A stretch of DNA of 64,000 nt from Gammaproteobacteria bacterium (lineage in GTDB: Bacteria; Pseudomonadota; Gammaproteobacteria; DSM-19610), in contig JAPHQV010000013.1 in assembly GCA_026197075.1 (NCBI GenBank), forward strand, positions 118,149 to 182,148, given 5' to 3'. The translations under genes were made by a program, and so were the position numbers. Positions 28,293 through 39,627 of this stretch are shown piece after piece. Within the stretch, counting starts at the first letter, position 1, and each line of letters opens with the position of its first letter. The notes under the pieces were generated by a model, which was not told the origin of the DNA, did not search any database, and worked only from the letters and a program-made list of their open reading frames with translations.

Positions 28293-29606
28293 ATGCCCTT
28301 CGATCCCGCACAACTGCTGGCCCGGCTCAATACCCATGAAAATGCCACCGCCTGCTGGGTGGCCTTCAGCGGTGGCGTGGATTCCCATGCCCTGCTGCAC
28401 GCGCTCGCCTCGCGGCGTGGCGAACTGACTCTGCCCCTGGGGGCGGTGCATGTGGACCATGGACTCCATGACCACAGCCCCGCCTGGGCGGAACACTGCC
28501 GCCAGGTCTGCGCGGGGTTGGGCCTGGACTTCGTGCTGTTGTCCGGTGACGCCCGGCCCGCAAACGGCGAAAGCCCCGAGGCCGCCGCCCGCAGTCTGCG
28601 TTACAGGCTGTTGGGCGACTGGCTGCCTGCCAGCGCCCTGTTGCTCTCGGCCCATCACCAGGACGACCAGGCGGAGACCCTGCTGTTGCAACTGCTGCGC
28701 GGGGCCGGCCCCAAGGGCCTGAGCGCCATGCCGGCCTGCGCGCCGCTGGGGCAGGGCACCTTGCTGCGGCCCCTGTTGGACTGCGGGCGGGACGATCTGC
28801 TGGCCTATGCCCGGGCCCAGGGCCTGGACTGGCTGGAGGACCCCAGCAATGCCGACACCCGCCTGGACCGCAACTTCCTGCGCCACCATCTGCTGCCGGA
28901 GCTGAAGACCCGCTGGCCGGCCACGGCCGCTGTGCTGGCGCGCAGCGCCGACTTGTGCGCCGAGGCGGCGGAACTGCAGGAACAGGTGGCGCACCAGGAC
29001 CTGGGCGACGCGGCGGGCGCCCGGTCCGGCACTCTGTCGCTGAGCGCCCTGGGTCGCCTGCCTGAACCCCGGCAGCGCAATCTGCTACGCCACTGGGTGC
29101 GGACGATGGGTTTCAGCCTGCCATCCCGGGCCGTGCTGGGGCGCATTCTCACCGAGGTGCTGGCGGCTCGTGCCGATGCCGGGCCCTGTGTACATTGGCC
29201 GGGTGCCGAGGTACGGCGCTACCGTGACGACCTGTTCGTCCTGGCGCCGCTGGCGCCACCGACCGATGCGGACCAGGACTGGGCTCCAGGGGAGGTGCTG
29301 GAGCTTGCAGGTGGTCAGTTACGGGCGGATACGACCACGGGGCAGGGTTTGCGACTGTTGCCTGGTACACGCCTCCAGGTGCGCTTGCGCCAGGGTGGCG
29401 AGCAGCTCCGGTTGACGGGTCGCGGGCACCATCACGCACTCAAGCAGCTGCTGCAGGAGTCCGGGGTGCCGCCCTGGGAGCGGGAACGCCTGCCCTTGTT
29501 GTACCTGGGAGAGGAACTGGTGGCCGTGGCCGACCTGTGGGTGGCGGCGGGCCACCAGGCCGGTCCCGGCGAACCGGGCTGGAAAATCCACTGGTGCCTC
29601 CCGTAG
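28293..29606 (+). CDS. tilS: tRNA(Ile)-lysidine synthase
   Basis: ATP-dependent enzyme that converts the CAU-anticodon wobble cytidine of tRNA-Ile2 to lysidine. It has 437 residues (E. coli 432). The PP-loop FSGGVDSHALLHAL is at residues 25-38, HVDHGLHDHS and AHHQDDQAETLLLQLLRG are the following active-site blocks, and a C-terminal TilS domain is present. The stop codon TAG at 29604-29606 lies inside a REP-like repeat, so the last base triplet of the gene comes from the repeat core. Confidence 0.96.
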   Translation: MPFDPAQLLARLNTHENATACWVAFSGGVDSHALLHALASRRGELTLPLGAVHVDHGLHDHSPAWAEHCRQVCAGLGLDFVLLSGDARPANGESPEAAARSLRYRLLGDWLPASALLLSAHHQDDQAETLLLQLLRGAGPKGLSAMPACAPLGQGTLLRPLLDCGRDDLLAYARAQGLDWLEDPSNADTRLDRNFLRHHLLPELKTRWPATAAVLARSADLCAEAAELQEQVAHQDLGDAAGARSGTLSLSALGRLPEPRQRNLLRHWVRTMGFSLPSRAVLGRILTEVLAARADAGPCVHWPGAEVRRYRDDLFVLAPLAPPTDADQDWAPGEVLELAGGQLRADTTTGQGLRLLPGTRLQVRLRQGGEQLRLTGRGHHHALKQLLQESGVPPWERERLPLLYLGEELVAVADLWVAAGHQAGPGEPGWKIHWCLP

Positions 29607-29645
29607 GAGCGGCCTCTGGCCGCGAATGCATGTTCGCGGCCAAGA
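29600..29645. repeat. REP-like element (copy 3)
   Basis: CCCGTAGGAGCGGCCTCTGG followed by CCGCGAA, then a TGCATG loop and TTCGCGGCCAAGACC. The second arm has lost its GCTCCTAC end. The TAG of the core is the tilS stop codon. Confidence 0.75.
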
Positions 29646-29745
29646 CCCTTGGGCGCTTTGAGCGCGAGCTGCGAAGCCGTTTGGGAGCCTTATCCCCCGC
29701 GAGTAAAAAACCTCTCCTTACACCCGCATATGGCCACAATGGCGA

Positions 29746-29774
29746 TTGTCCGGGACGCCCCGTTCTGGTAGCCT
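29746..29774 (+). promoter_or_regulatory. Candidate pyrG promoter
   Basis: TTGTCC at 29746-29751, a 17-base spacer and TAGCCT at 29769-29774 preceded by an extended TG. The -10 is weak (3/6). It lies 74 bases before the pyrG ATG. Confidence 0.35.
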
Positions 29775-29778
29775 TTAG

Positions 29779-31512
<1,734 letters not shown>

Positions 31513-31536
31513 GCGTTTTCCGTCAAGGATTGAATG

Positions 31537-32373
31537 ATGAAACTCTGTGGTTTTGATGCGGGCCTCGACGCCCCCTTTTTCCTGATTGCCGGACCCTGTG
31601 TCATCGAGTCCGAGGCGCTGGCCCTGGAAACCGCCGGACAGTTAAAGGAAATTGCCGATAGTCTTTCTATCCCATTTATTTACAAGTCTTCTTTCGACAA
31701 GGCCAACCGCTCCTCGGCGGCCAGTTTCCGAGGCCCCGGCCTGGAGGAAGGATTGCGCATCCTGGAAAAGGTCAAGCAGCAGATCGGTGTGCCGGTGCTC
31801 ACCGACGTGCACGAAGACACTCCCCTGGATGAGGTCGCCGCCGTGGTGGACGTGCTGCAGACGCCGGCCTTCCTGTGTCGTCAGACCAACTTCATCCAGA
31901 ACGTGGCCCGTGCCGGCAAACCGGTAAACATCAAGAAGGGCCAGTTCCTGGCGCCCTGGGACATGGCCAACGTGGTGGACAAGGCGCGCGCCACCGGCAA
32001 CGAGCAGATCATGGTCTGCGAGCGCGGTGTGTCCTTCGGCTACAATAACCTGGTTTCCGACATGCGCGCCCTGGCGGTGATGCGCAACACCGGTTGCCCG
32101 GTGGTGTTCGATGCCACCCACTCGGTGCAGCTGCCCGGCGGGCAGGGCAGTCGCTCCGGCGGGCAGCGGGAATTCGTGCCGGTGCTGGCGCGCGCCGCCG
32201 TGGCCGCCGGCATCTCCGGCCTGTTCATGGAAACCCACCCGAACCCCGAGCAGGCCCTGAGTGACGGCCCCAACGCCTGGCCCCTGCCGCGCATGAAGGA
32301 ATTGCTGGAAACCCTGAAGGTGATCGACCTGGCCGTGAAGGATCGGCCCTTCGCCGAGGCGGACCTGCTGTAG
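31537..32373 (+). CDS. kdsA: 3-deoxy-8-phosphooctulonate synthase (KDO-8-P synthase)
   Basis: Condenses arabinose 5-phosphate with PEP to KDO 8-phosphate for the LPS inner core. The 278 residues (E. coli 284) contain [26 protein letters not shown] and [11 protein letters not shown]. Two adjacent ATGs exist at 31534 and 31537. An AAGGA site at 31525-31529 is better spaced for 31537. The stop TAG at 32371-32373 is part of a REP-like repeat. Confidence 0.96.
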   Translation: MKLCGFDAGLDAPFFLIAGPCVIESEALALETAGQLKEIADSLSIPFIYKSSFDKANRSSAASFRGPGLEEGLRILEKVKQQIGVPVLTDVHEDTPLDEVAAVVDVLQTPAFLCRQTNFIQNVARAGKPVNIKKGQFLAPWDMANVVDKARATGNEQIMVCERGVSFGYNNLVSDMRALAVMRNTGCPVVFDATHSVQLPGGQGSRSGGQREFVPVLARAAVAAGISGLFMETHPNPEQALSDGPNAWPLPRMKELLETLKVIDLAVKDRPFAEADLL

Positions 32374-32431
32374 GAGCGGGCTCAGCCCGCGCCGGGGCTT
32401 GGCAATTCGCGGGCTGAGCCCGCTCCTACAG
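32368..32431. repeat. REP-like inverted pair (copy 4), complete
   Basis: Left unit 32368-32391 (CTGTAGGAGCGGGCTCAGCC, then CGCG) and right unit 32408-32431 (CGCGGGCTGAGCCCGCTCCT, then ACAG) are near-perfect inverted copies with a 16-base spacer, a BIME-like arrangement. The left unit begins inside the last kdsA codons and supplies the TAG stop. Confidence 0.9.
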
Positions 32432-32489
32432 GATACAGTGCGGTTTTCCGGCGAAATAATCTAGATTTAGATGTAAGAATAGTAAATAA

Positions 32490-33794
<1,305 letters not shown>

Positions 33795-33833
33795 GACGTG
33801 CGCCGTGTACGGCTAACCGTCGGGTAAGAAAGG

Positions 33834-34124
33834 ATGCGTTATCTGTTCCTGGTGCTGCTGGTGCTGCTGTTATTCCTGCAGTTTCGCCTGTGGGTGGGCG
33901 AGGGCAGCTTTGCCGAGGTCTGGCGCCTGAACCAGGATGTCGCGGAACAAAAACTCGATAACGCCCGCCTGCGCGAGCGCAACGAGGCCCTGGATGCGGA
34001 GGTGAAGGATCTCAAGCAGGGCCTGGATGCCATCGAGGAACGCGCCCGCGAGGAACTGGGGATGATCAAGGAAGACGAGATCTTCTACCAGATCATCGAA
34101 GAAGAGGCCAAGCCTTCACGTTGA
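33834..34124 (+). CDS. ftsB: Cell division protein FtsB
   Basis: Single-pass divisome protein that joins FtsQ and FtsL. The 96 residues show a short N-terminal tail, a transmembrane helix at about residues 3-19 (LFLVLLVLLLFLQF), and a periplasmic coiled coil (LNQDVAEQKLDNARLRERNE) ending in the conserved acidic EIFYQIIEEE. The position between eno and ispD is the standard one and supports the call. Confidence 0.95.
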   Translation: MRYLFLVLLVLLLFLQFRLWVGEGSFAEVWRLNQDVAEQKLDNARLRERNEALDAEVKDLKQGLDAIEERAREELGMIKEDEIFYQIIEEEAKPSR

Positions 34125-34138
34125 TGACAAGTGATTCG

Positions 34139-34321
34139 TTTTGAACCACCAGGACGCCAAGGGCGCCAGGAAAACCCTGTCAAACCGCCAAAACGCCAAG
34201 GCGCCAAGAACATCAATAAAATTCCTTATTTTTTTATTGTGATGTTGTTTTTCTTGGCGCCTTGGCGTCTTGGCGGTTACAACATATTTCTTGGCGTACT
34301 TGGCACCTTGGCGGTTCAAAT
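34139..34321. repeat. Nested palindrome of CGCCAAG units between ftsB and ispD
   Basis: The inner arms 34183-34210 and 34251-34278 are complementary at 27 of 28 positions (AACCGCCAAAACGCCAAGGC against GCCTTGGCGTCTTGGCGGTT). The AT-rich centre (34211-34250) also folds on itself. Outer arms 34139-34172 and 34288-34321 repeat the same unit less perfectly. The whole is one large nested hairpin inside an otherwise continuous operon. It resembles the CGCAAAG element at 14983-15080. Confidence 0.85.
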
Positions 34322-34342
34322 CATGATCATCAAATCCACATC

Positions 34343-35041
34343 ATGAACTTCTGGGCCCTGATCCCCGCCGCCGGTATCGGCCGCCGCATGGGAGGCGATG
34401 TCCCCAAGCAATACCTGCCGCTCGGTGGCAGGACCGTCCTCGAACACACACTGGACGCCCTGGCCCGCCACCCCGCAATCGATGGCCTGGTGCTGGTGCT
34501 GAACGCGGACGACCCGCGCGCCCCGACGTTTCCCGACCAGGTACAGGGCAAGCCCCTGCTGCTCGCGACCGGTGGCGCGGAACGTAGTGATTCCGTATCG
34601 AGCGGCCTGGAACGGCTGGCCGGGCAGGCCGACGACCAGGACTGGGTGCTGGTGCACGATGCCGCGCGACCCTGCCTGCGCCGGGAAGACCTCGACCGGC
34701 TCATCGAAACCCTGCGCGATCATCCCGTGGGTGGTCTGCTGGGCGTGCCGGTGCGCGACACCATGAAGCGCGCCGCTGTCGGCGATGCGGTGCGCGAGAC
34801 CGTGGACCGCGAGGGTTTGTGGCATGCGCTGACGCCGCAGATGTTCCGGTTCGGGGCGCTGCGCGAGGCATTGCGCACTGCACAGGCACGCGGCCTGCCG
34901 GTCACCGATGATGCCTCCGCCATGGAACTGGCCGGCCATGTACCACTGCTGGTGGAAGGCCACGGCGATAACCTCAAGATCACCCGCCCGGAAGACCTCG
35001 CCCTGGCGGAATTCCATTTACGCCAACAGGAGCGGCTATGA
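34343..35041 (+). CDS. ispD: 2-C-methyl-D-erythritol 4-phosphate cytidylyltransferase
   Basis: MEP pathway step 3: makes CDP-methylerythritol. The 232 residues (E. coli 236) contain the CTP-binding loop [20 protein letters not shown] and [30 protein letters not shown] and the TDDAS motif. The ATG at 34343 matches the family start. A longer in-frame extension runs into the palindromic repeat and is not supported. It overlaps ispF by 4 bases. Confidence 0.97.
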   Translation: MNFWALIPAAGIGRRMGGDVPKQYLPLGGRTVLEHTLDALARHPAIDGLVLVLNADDPRAPTFPDQVQGKPLLLATGGAERSDSVSSGLERLAGQADDQDWVLVHDAARPCLRREDLDRLIETLRDHPVGGLLGVPVRDTMKRAAVGDAVRETVDREGLWHALTPQMFRFGALREALRTAQARGLPVTDDASAMELAGHVPLLVEGHGDNLKITRPEDLALAEFHLRQQERL

Positions 35042-35520
35042 GAATCGGTCAGGGCTTCGATGCCCATGGTTTCCAGGATGGCGGCCAGCTGGTGCTGGGT
35101 GGCGTGCGTATCGACCACCCCCAAAGCCTTGCCGCCCATTCCGATGGCGATGTGGTGATCCATGCCCTGTGCGATGCCCTGCTCGGGGCCGCCGGTCTAC
35201 GTGACATCGGCCAGCACTTTCCCGACTCCGATCCCCGCTTCAAGGGCATCTCGAGTCGCAAACTGTTGCAGCACGTCGTGCAGCTGCTGCATGTGAACGG
35301 CTACGAGATCGGCAATGTGGACCTCACCATCATCGCCCAGGCGCCCCGGCTCGCCCCCTACATCGCCGATATGACCGCCAACCTTGCCAACGATTGCCGG
35401 CTCGACACAGGGCGCGTCAACATCAAGGCCACCACCACGGAACAGATGGGCTTCACCGGCCGCGGCGAGGGCATTGCCGCCATGGCCGTGGCGCTGCTGC
35501 AGGAGCAGGGCGACACTTGA
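35038..35520 (+). CDS. ispF: 2-C-methyl-D-erythritol 2,4-cyclodiphosphate synthase
   Basis: MEP pathway step 5, a trimeric zinc enzyme. It has 160 residues (E. coli 159). The zinc ligands appear as Asp and His in GFDAHGF and the His in [18 protein letters not shown] and [20 protein letters not shown] complete the active site. Its ATG overlaps the ispD TGA. The stop is followed 13 bases later by the likely truD ATG. Confidence 0.98.
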   Translation: MRIGQGFDAHGFQDGGQLVLGGVRIDHPQSLAAHSDGDVVIHALCDALLGAAGLRDIGQHFPDSDPRFKGISSRKLLQHVVQLLHVNGYEIGNVDLTIIAQAPRLAPYIADMTANLANDCRLDTGRVNIKATTTEQMGFTGRGEGIAAMAVALLQEQGDT

Positions 35521-35533
35521 AACAGCGCGGCAG

Positions 35534-36586
35534 ATGCTCGCCCCTGTAGGAGCGGCCTTTGGCCGCGAAACCCCCTTGCCCTACGCCTGGGGCGGCCCCG
35601 CCGGCCAGGCCCGCCTGCGCGTCGCCCCGGAGGATTTCCAGGTCACCGAGATCCCCGTCTGCCTGCCGGAAGGGCAGGGCGAACACTTATGGTTGCGGGT
35701 GCGCAAGCGCGACAGCAATACCGAGTGGGTGGCGAAACAGCTGGCGCGCTGGGCCGGCGTGGGACCGGCGCAGGTCAGCTATGCGGGCCTGAAGGACCGC
35801 CGGGCCGTCACCGAGCAATGGTTCTCCATCCACCTGCCGGGGCAGGCCGACCCCGACCTGAACCTGCTGAGCAATGATGAATTCCATATCGAGGAAGCGG
35901 CCCGCCATTCCCGCAAGCTCAGGCGTGGCGCCCTCAAGGGCAATCGCTTCGTGTTGCGCCTGCAGGACTGGCAGGGTGATCGGGAGTTGCTGGAACAGCG
36001 CCTGCACCGCATCTCCAGTAGCGGTGTACCCAACTACTTCGGCGAACAACGCTTCGGCCACGAGGGAGGCAACCTGGAACAGGCCCGACGCCTGTTCTCG
36101 GGTGAATTGAAGAAATGTCCGCGCCACCAGCGTGGCCTGTACCTGTCCGCCGCCCGCTCCTGGCTGTTCAATCACATCGCCGGCCTGCGCGTGACGGCCG
36201 GCACCTGGAACCAGGCCCTGCCCGGGGATTTCCTGCAACTCGATGGTCGCCACGCGGGCTTCGTCGCGGAAGCCGATGACGACGAGCTCGCGGCGCGCCT
36301 GAATGCCATGGAGGCGCACCCTACCGGACCCATGTGGGGGCGCGGCCGGCCACAAACAGGGGAACCTCAGACCCAGTGGGAAGCGGATCAATTGGCAGCC
36401 TGCGCCGACTGGTGTGAGGGACTGGAGCGGGCCGGCCTGGAACAGGAACGCCGCGCCCTGCGGGTGGGTCTGGAGGGGCTGCGCTGGGAATGGGAGGATG
36501 AAGGGAGTCTGCGCCTTGAATTCAGCCTGAATGCAGGGTCTTACGCCACCGTGGTCGTGCGCGAGCTGGTGGACGGTATTCCATAA
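35534..36586 (+). CDS. truD: tRNA pseudouridine(13) synthase
   Basis: Isomerises U13 in tRNA-Glu. The 350 residues (E. coli 349) show the catalytic Asp in YAGLKDRRAVTEQWFS and the family blocks RGALKGNRFVLRL and GVPNYFGEQRFG. The start is uncertain: ATG 35534 makes residues 4-12 (PVGAAFGRE) a translation of a REP-like repeat, while the in-frame TTG at 35576 skips it and begins LPYAWGGPAGQ, where homology starts. No clear ribosome-binding site separates them. Confidence 0.93.
   Translation: MLAPVGAAFGRETPLPYAWGGPAGQARLRVAPEDFQVTEIPVCLPEGQGEHLWLRVRKRDSNTEWVAKQLARWAGVGPAQVSYAGLKDRRAVTEQWFSIHLPGQADPDLNLLSNDEFHIEEAARHSRKLRRGALKGNRFVLRLQDWQGDRELLEQRLHRISSSGVPNYFGEQRFGHEGGNLEQARRLFSGELKKCPRHQRGLYLSAARSWLFNHIAGLRVTAGTWNQALPGDFLQLDGRHAGFVAEADDDELAARLNAMEAHPTGPMWGRGRPQTGEPQTQWEADQLAACADWCEGLERAGLEQERRALRVGLEGLRWEWEDEGSLRLEFSLNAGSYATVVVRELVDGIP
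35544..35570 (+). repeat. REP-like unit (copy 5), inside the truD 5' end
   Basis: CTGTAGGAGCGGCCTTTGGC followed by CGCGAAA. It is the same subtype as the pair at 49430-49497. Its TAG is out of the truD frame, so translation can run through. Confidence 0.85.
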
Positions 36587-36732
36587 CAAATCGTCTTTTT
36601 TGTGTGCCAGCGTACATACGGAATAAAGAATTGCTGACACACTGCGCCCATGCAGTAGCAGATGGTCTGATGCTGATCCGCCGGGTCAGGATGCGGGCAA
36701 CCTTTCAATCTGATTTGCATGAGGAAAAAGAA
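36587..36732. other. Gap truD to PRC-barrel gene
   Basis: 146 bases without a gene. They contain an imperfect inverted repeat, GTGTGCCAGC (36602-36611) against GCTGACACAC (36633-36642) with one mismatch. A T run (36596-36601) precedes the left arm. No promoter was confidently assigned. Confidence 0.4.
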
Positions 36733-37356
36733 ATGGATATCAGCATTCGAAAAGCAATATTGGCAGGCGCAATCGCTGCAGTGATTTCAGCACCCACATT
36801 CGCCGCCGAGAGTGGCCAGTATGGCCGGTCTTCCGAAGCGCCAGGCAAGAGCGAATCGGAAATGCCCATGCGTGGTCAATCCACAACCGGCGATTCCATG
36901 AGTCGCCAGAAGAACATGGAGCACAAGTCCATGGGCGCGACGACCAGGAGCCAGGTGAAGAACAACCCGATCTATTCACGGTCCGCCAAAAATCTTGAAG
37001 GCACGGAGATCCTGGATGTGGCTGGTGAAGAGGCCGGCACCATCCAGAGTGTCGTGCTGACAAACGATCGCCGCAGCGCCCATGCAGTGGTCTCCACGGG
37101 CGGCATGATGGGCATCGGCGCACGCGATGTACTGGTTTCCCTCGATGAACTCAATGCCGCGGGTGATGGCAAGTTGCAGCTGAATATCACTCAGAAGCAG
37201 CTCGAATCCCGTCAGGAGTACCAATCGGAACAGTACGTGAAACTGGAAGGTGAAAAGCCGATCAGTGGCGCGATTTCCGAGTTCTCGGCCTTCGAAACGG
37301 AAGAGGAAGCCCAGGATCCGACCGCGGCTCCCAAGGCGCCGGAATCCTCGCAGTAA
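36733..37356 (+). CDS. Exported PRC-barrel domain protein
   Basis: A 207-residue protein with a signal peptide (MDISIRKAILAGAIAAVISA, cleavage near TFAA/ES), a Gly/Ser/Met-rich linker (about residues 28-75) and a PRC-barrel fold (NLEGTEILDVAGEEAGTIQS onward, with a GARDVLVSLDEL strand pair). PRC-barrel proteins of this size are often stress- or desiccation-related periplasmic proteins. Function here is unproven. The ATG at 36733 follows an AGGA site at 36722-36725. It interrupts the usual truD-surE adjacency. Confidence 0.85.
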   Translation: MDISIRKAILAGAIAAVISAPTFAAESGQYGRSSEAPGKSESEMPMRGQSTTGDSMSRQKNMEHKSMGATTRSQVKNNPIYSRSAKNLEGTEILDVAGEEAGTIQSVVLTNDRRSAHAVVSTGGMMGIGARDVLVSLDELNAAGDGKLQLNITQKQLESRQEYQSEQYVKLEGEKPISGAISEFSAFETEEEAQDPTAAPKAPESSQ

Positions 37357-37392
37357 CAAGCCCTGTGCCTGGAACGTAAAGAGGCCAAAGGG

Positions 37393-37461
37393 AAGGGGTC
37401 AGGTCCTGTAGTGGTATACCCGTCATCCAGGGTATTCCGATACGGGAACTGGCCCCTTTTT
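37393..37461. terminator. Branched hairpin with T tract between convergent genes
   Basis: AAGGGGTCAG (37393-37402) pairs with CTGGCCCCTT (37449-37458), one G-U pair, and five Ts follow (37457-37461). It sits between the convergent PRC-barrel and cupin genes and could terminate the former. The GGGGTCAGG tip matches the inverted repeat at 44011-44086, so it may be a decayed copy reused as terminator. Confidence 0.55.
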
Positions 37462-37496
37462 ACATGATGAACCGATCCTTCGAACTTGATCGAACG

Positions 37497-38765
37497 CTAA
37501 GGTGCGGCACCTGCCGCAGCGGCACCCATGAGTACCGGATACCATAGCGGTTGCAGCAGACCTCCCTCGACGGCTACCCGCAGCATCTTGTGCTGCTCGG
37601 CCTGCGCGAAGCGCGGACAGCACGCGACGAATTCCTCGACCGTGAACGGCCGCTCCTGGTCCGCCAACCAGCGAAACGCTTCGACCGCCTCGCGATGGAC
37701 CTTCATGCGCACAGTGGTACTGGTGCCGTAGTTCGGTTCCCAGGTCTGCAGGGCGAGTGAGCGTATCTCGCTGTTCCCGGCTTCCTGGGTTTCCACCTTG
37801 AGGGTTGAATGTGGTGTCTTCTGGAACCGGTCCCCGGGCTGGAGGCCGGACAAGCGTGCTCCCAGGGGACGCAATTGATCGATGAATTCCCCGGCCTTCA
37901 GCGAGGCGAGTTGCGCCGGCAGGCGCTGCAGCAACGCGGCCGCCTGTGCGGTGGCCGCCTGGCGCTCCGGTTCCTGGCCCCAGGCGCCGTAGAGTGGTCG
38001 TCGCCATGCCTCGTCCTGCAGCAGCAGGGGTTCCAGTTGTGACAGCAGGCAGTCCAGGGCAGAGGGTACATACAGGCCGATGCTGACGGACAGGGAGTCG
38101 TCGTGAGACTCGGTGTGGTGCCAGGTACCGCGTGGCATATAGAGCACCGAACCTGGTTGCATTTCAACTCTGGTGAAGTGCGCGTGATCCGCATCCGGAA
38201 AGCCCCGAACGGCCTGCGGGTAAAGGGCGTCGAAGGGTGCTGATCCGGGCACGAACTGGCTACCGGAGGGGTAGCGCAGTTCATCGACCGGTGCGATATG
38301 GAAAACCTTGCTGCCCTTGAGCTGGATGGAAAAGATGTCCTGCGCATCGAAGTGCACCGACAGTCCTTCCTCGACCGGTGAGGCGAACACGCTCATGCAT
38401 GCGGCGCCAGGGTTGATGCCCAGTTCCACTTCCAGGTCGCGCAACGCGGTGCTGGCGCCCGGCACGGTCGCCGTGACGTCCTCGAACTGCAGGGTCAGGC
38501 CCATACGGTACAGCGCCATGGCATCGACCTGGTCGATGCGAATCATCTTTTGGTAGCGACGACCCTGGGTGAAACGCAGCGTTCCCTGGTAACGACGGGC
38601 GAGCGCCTCGGTGCTGGCGAGTTCCGGGGTGCGCAGGAAGGCTGGGAGTCGGGCGGGATCGCCGTGCGCGAAGAACGCGCGTTCCGGCCAGTGATCGGCG
38701 AAAAACCGGTCGGCCGCGGCGGGGCCCAGCAGGCCGGCGAGCACCTGCGCGTGATTTCCGTTCAT
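37497..38765 (-). CDS. Cupin_4/JmjC-type oxygenase, RoxA-like
   Basis: About 422 residues. The iron site of 2-oxoglutarate oxygenases is visible: HxD in LSVHFDAQDIFSIQLKGSK and the distal His in PRGTWHHTES. A C-terminal winged-helix-like region (FRWLADQERPFTVEEFVACC) follows. Bacterial members such as E. coli RoxA hydroxylate a ribosomal protein, and the neighbouring smrB also acts on ribosomes, but the substrate here is not shown. An ATG at 38777, four codons upstream, is an equal start candidate. Confidence 0.85.
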   Translation of the reverse strand: MNGNHAQVLAGLLGPAAADRFFADHWPERAFFAHGDPARLPAFLRTPELASTEALARRYQGTLRFTQGRRYQKMIRIDQVDAMALYRMGLTLQFEDVTATVPGASTALRDLEVELGINPGAACMSVFASPVEEGLSVHFDAQDIFSIQLKGSKVFHIAPVDELRYPSGSQFVPGSAPFDALYPQAVRGFPDADHAHFTRVEMQPGSVLYMPRGTWHHTESHDDSLSVSIGLYVPSALDCLLSQLEPLLLQDEAWRRPLYGAWGQEPERQAATAQAAALLQRLPAQLASLKAGEFIDQLRPLGARLSGLQPGDRFQKTPHSTLKVETQEAGNSEIRSLALQTWEPNYGTSTTVRMKVHREAVEAFRWLADQERPFTVEEFVACCPRFAQAEQHKMLRVAVEGGLLQPLWYPVLMGAAAAGAAP

Positions 38766-38877
38766 GTTCCCCCCCATGTCCAGTTCGGACCCGTTTATTT
38801 AGAATAAGAAAATCATAGGCGTCTTTCCGGATGAGTCAACGGATGATCGTGGCCGCCCAGAAGCGGTGCGTGGCCAG

Positions 38878-39423
38878 CTACAAGCGCTTCAGCAGCACAT
38901 AGACCGCTCCTGTGCCGCCATCCACGGGCCGGGCGGTGGCGAAGGCCAGCACCTCGTCGCGCTGGCGCAACCAGCCATCCACCTTGCCCTTGAGGACCGG
39001 CCCCTGGTTCCGCGAACCGCGGCCCTTGCCATGGATGATGCGCACGCAGCGCAAGTGGCGCAGCCGGCACTGGTAGAGAAACTCGCTCACGGCCTGGCGG
39101 GCGCTGGGTACGTTCATGCCATGCAGGTCCAGTTCCGCGCCCACCGAGAACTGGCCGCGGCGCAGTTTTCGCAGTAATTGATGTTGCAGTCCCGGGCGTG
39201 CGAAGCCCAACTCCTCGCCGGTGTCCATTTCCCAGGGTTCGAACAGGTCCGAGAGGGCATCCTGCAGTACGGCGCGCTCGTCGGCCAGGGCGAAGCGCGG
39301 ACGCGGGGCGGGGCGACGGTCGACGGGGGGTGCCCGGTCGCTGCGCACGGGGACGACGGCGCCGACGCTGGCGCGGAACAGGGCACGGTCTTCCGGGCTG
39401 AGGGGGGATTTCTTGCTGGACAT
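38878..39423 (-). CDS. smrB: Smr-domain endonuclease SmrB
   Basis: A 181-residue protein with the Smr signature motifs LDLHG, IIHGKG and the GGTGAVYVLL end. E. coli SmrB (183 residues) cleaves mRNA at collided ribosomes. Length and the basic N-terminal tail (SSKKSPLSPEDRALFRASVG) fit that protein. The ATG at 39423 is preferred over a 22-residue upstream extension. It lies upstream of the cupin gene on the same strand and diverges from surE. Confidence 0.9.
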   Translation of the reverse strand: MSSKKSPLSPEDRALFRASVGAVVPVRSDRAPPVDRRPAPRPRFALADERAVLQDALSDLFEPWEMDTGEELGFARPGLQHQLLRKLRRGQFSVGAELDLHGMNVPSARQAVSEFLYQCRLRHLRCVRIIHGKGRGSRNQGPVLKGKVDGWLRQRDEVLAFATARPVDGGTGAVYVLLKRL

Positions 39424-39574
39424 GACGGGGTAAATAGGCCGGAAGTGAAACCAGCATACTTGCGCGGTTGCACGCTGCCAAGCGAGCATGCCGGGCTTCG
39501 GCCCGACAGGATCTGCTGCAGGGAATCAGGGGCGGCACTCGTCCCAGGGACTGGGAGAACCGGCTCGGTTCCCG

Positions 39575-39580
39575 TATAGT
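39575..39580 (+). promoter_or_regulatory. Candidate -10 for surE
   Basis: TATAGT at 39575-39580 lies 48 bases before the surE ATG. A poor -35 (TGGGAG at 39552-39557) stands 17 bases upstream. Confidence 0.35.
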
Positions 39581-39627
39581 ACTGGTCTGCATGAAAAAAC
39601 AGACGGTCCGGGGACCGGGCCGAGGCC

